Of a DNA stretch of 64,000 nt, positions 63,218 through 64,000 are shown in pieces (positions within the stretch are counted from its first letter, which is position 1; every line of letters starts with the position of its first letter). The stretch covers positions 3,642,001 through 3,706,000 of the forward strand of contig JALMGJ010000016.1 in the NCBI GenBank assembly GCA_023362775.1, read 5' to 3'. Under the pieces are notes generated by a model that saw only the letters and a list, made by a program, of their open reading frames with translations, was not told the origin of the DNA and made no database searches. This stretch comes from Charina bottae. Lineage: Eukaryota > Chordata > Lepidosauria > Squamata > Charinaidae. The translations under genes and the position numbers were made by a program.

Positions 63218-64000
63218 CCTCCCTCCCTTCACTGCATGGAAGGAGACTTTTTAAAAAAAAAACACATGAAATTATTGTTATTTTCCTTTTTTGGATATGA
63301 TTCTGCAAATGTATTTTGTGATGACCTTTGGTTGCAAACTGTATTACTTAATGGAAAACAGACATTTGACATGACAGACTTAATGCTTAACTTTCCTTTC
63401 TCTGATGAACTGGCAATCTCTGCCTTAACCTAAACTATACCTTTAATTACAGATCTTTAAATTACAATGCAGGCAATTTCTATGAAATGGCTACAGGCTA
63501 AAGACAGGCCTTGGGTTAAGGAGTTATAATAATGGTTAGTAGGCCTTGTTAGCCAATATATTTTCAGCGCTAAAAGCTTTCAGAAGAAAACCATTACCTG
63601 AAACAAAAGAAGGCCTTTTATATTTTTAGTAAATAGGAATACATGCTTCTGGATGTTTCTTGCATATAACCTCAGAGGATAAAACAAGTGGGGGGGATCA
63701 ATCAATGCATCTTGTATTGTGCCTCTTTTCCCATTCTACCTCATTATATCTTATATGAAATTGAAAGAAGTGTTGTAATGAAATAGAGGCAAGCAACTGG
63801 TCATGCTTGAATTAACTTAGTTTATTGTTTTTCTAACCTTATGTTTGTTCTGATTCTTTCTGCATTATTTCTCCCCTTTCATATAAAAAAAAAATCCATG
63901 TGAAATAAATAAATAATCATACAAACACAGAGTTGCAGTCCTCATTTCTATCAGGCTGTCTCTGATTCACTGTCCTGTTTCCATCATATTTCCTTCACTT
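63215..64000. other. unannotated stretch
   Basis: No gene or named repeat is seen up to the window end. Confidence 0.4.

Overview
The window looks like intergenic DNA from a squamate reptile (lizard or snake). Three things support this: several Bov-B (RTE-clade) LINE copies sit beside tRNA-headed SINEs whose 3' tails resemble Bov-B and end in ACCTTT-type repeats (the Sauria SINE pattern); CR1/L2-type LINE tails, MIR-like SINEs, Penelope-like elements (PLEs), a chromodomain Ty3/gypsy element and a Ty1/copia relic occur together; and microsatellites are unusually dense. I see no host protein-coding exon, tRNA gene, intact rRNA gene or CRISPR array. Every long ORF that can be interpreted belongs to a transposable element.

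Layout: 0-9.8 kb holds a SINE end, an old RTE fragment, a PLE split by a LINE tail, a 1.1-kb Bov-B copy with an open reverse-transcriptase frame, and a CR1/L2-type LINE carrying a Sauria-type SINE. 12.2-25.8 kb is an accessory cluster: two abutting PLE hairpins, two hAT MITEs of one family, a PLE nested in a Bov-B copy, a PLE nested in a SINE, MIR-like SINEs and LINE ends. A 660-bp AAAAT array follows at 25.8-26.4 kb. From 27.4 to 35.5 kb recognisable mobile DNA is scarce. A solo LTR (36.3-37.1 kb), a Ty1/copia 5' end with a half-tRNA primer site (41.1-42.6 kb), a long LINE fragment (42.8-44.3 kb) and a third Bov-B (45.0-45.5 kb) come next. At 46.15-52.05 kb a nearly pristine Ty3/gypsy chromovirus interrupts an old L1. 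A second solo LTR (56.8-57.8 kb) and a complete Tc1-like transposon with an uninterrupted transposase (60.8-62.4 kb) complete the window.

How the pieces fit together: the autonomous elements supply machinery that others appear to use (Bov-B for the Sauria-type SINEs, L2/CR1 for the MIR-like SINEs, autonomous hAT and pogo-like elements elsewhere for the MITEs). Nesting gives relative ages: the L1, CR1/L2 and some SINE and Bov-B copies are hosts, while the PLEs, the chromovirus and probably the Tc1 element are later arrivals.

The most interesting signals are: (i) hammerhead-ribozyme-like cores (CUGANGA, one extra base, a short stem-loop, GAAA) in three different PLE families, usually in head-to-head arrangement; (ii) a chromovirus with one LTR mismatch in 357 bp, intact gag and pol, and a 12-nt complementarity suggesting Tf1/sushi-style self-priming; (iii) a copia relic whose primer site matches the anticodon arm of initiator tRNA-Met; and (iv) an intact Tc1 copy with TIRs identical at 198 of 199 positions.
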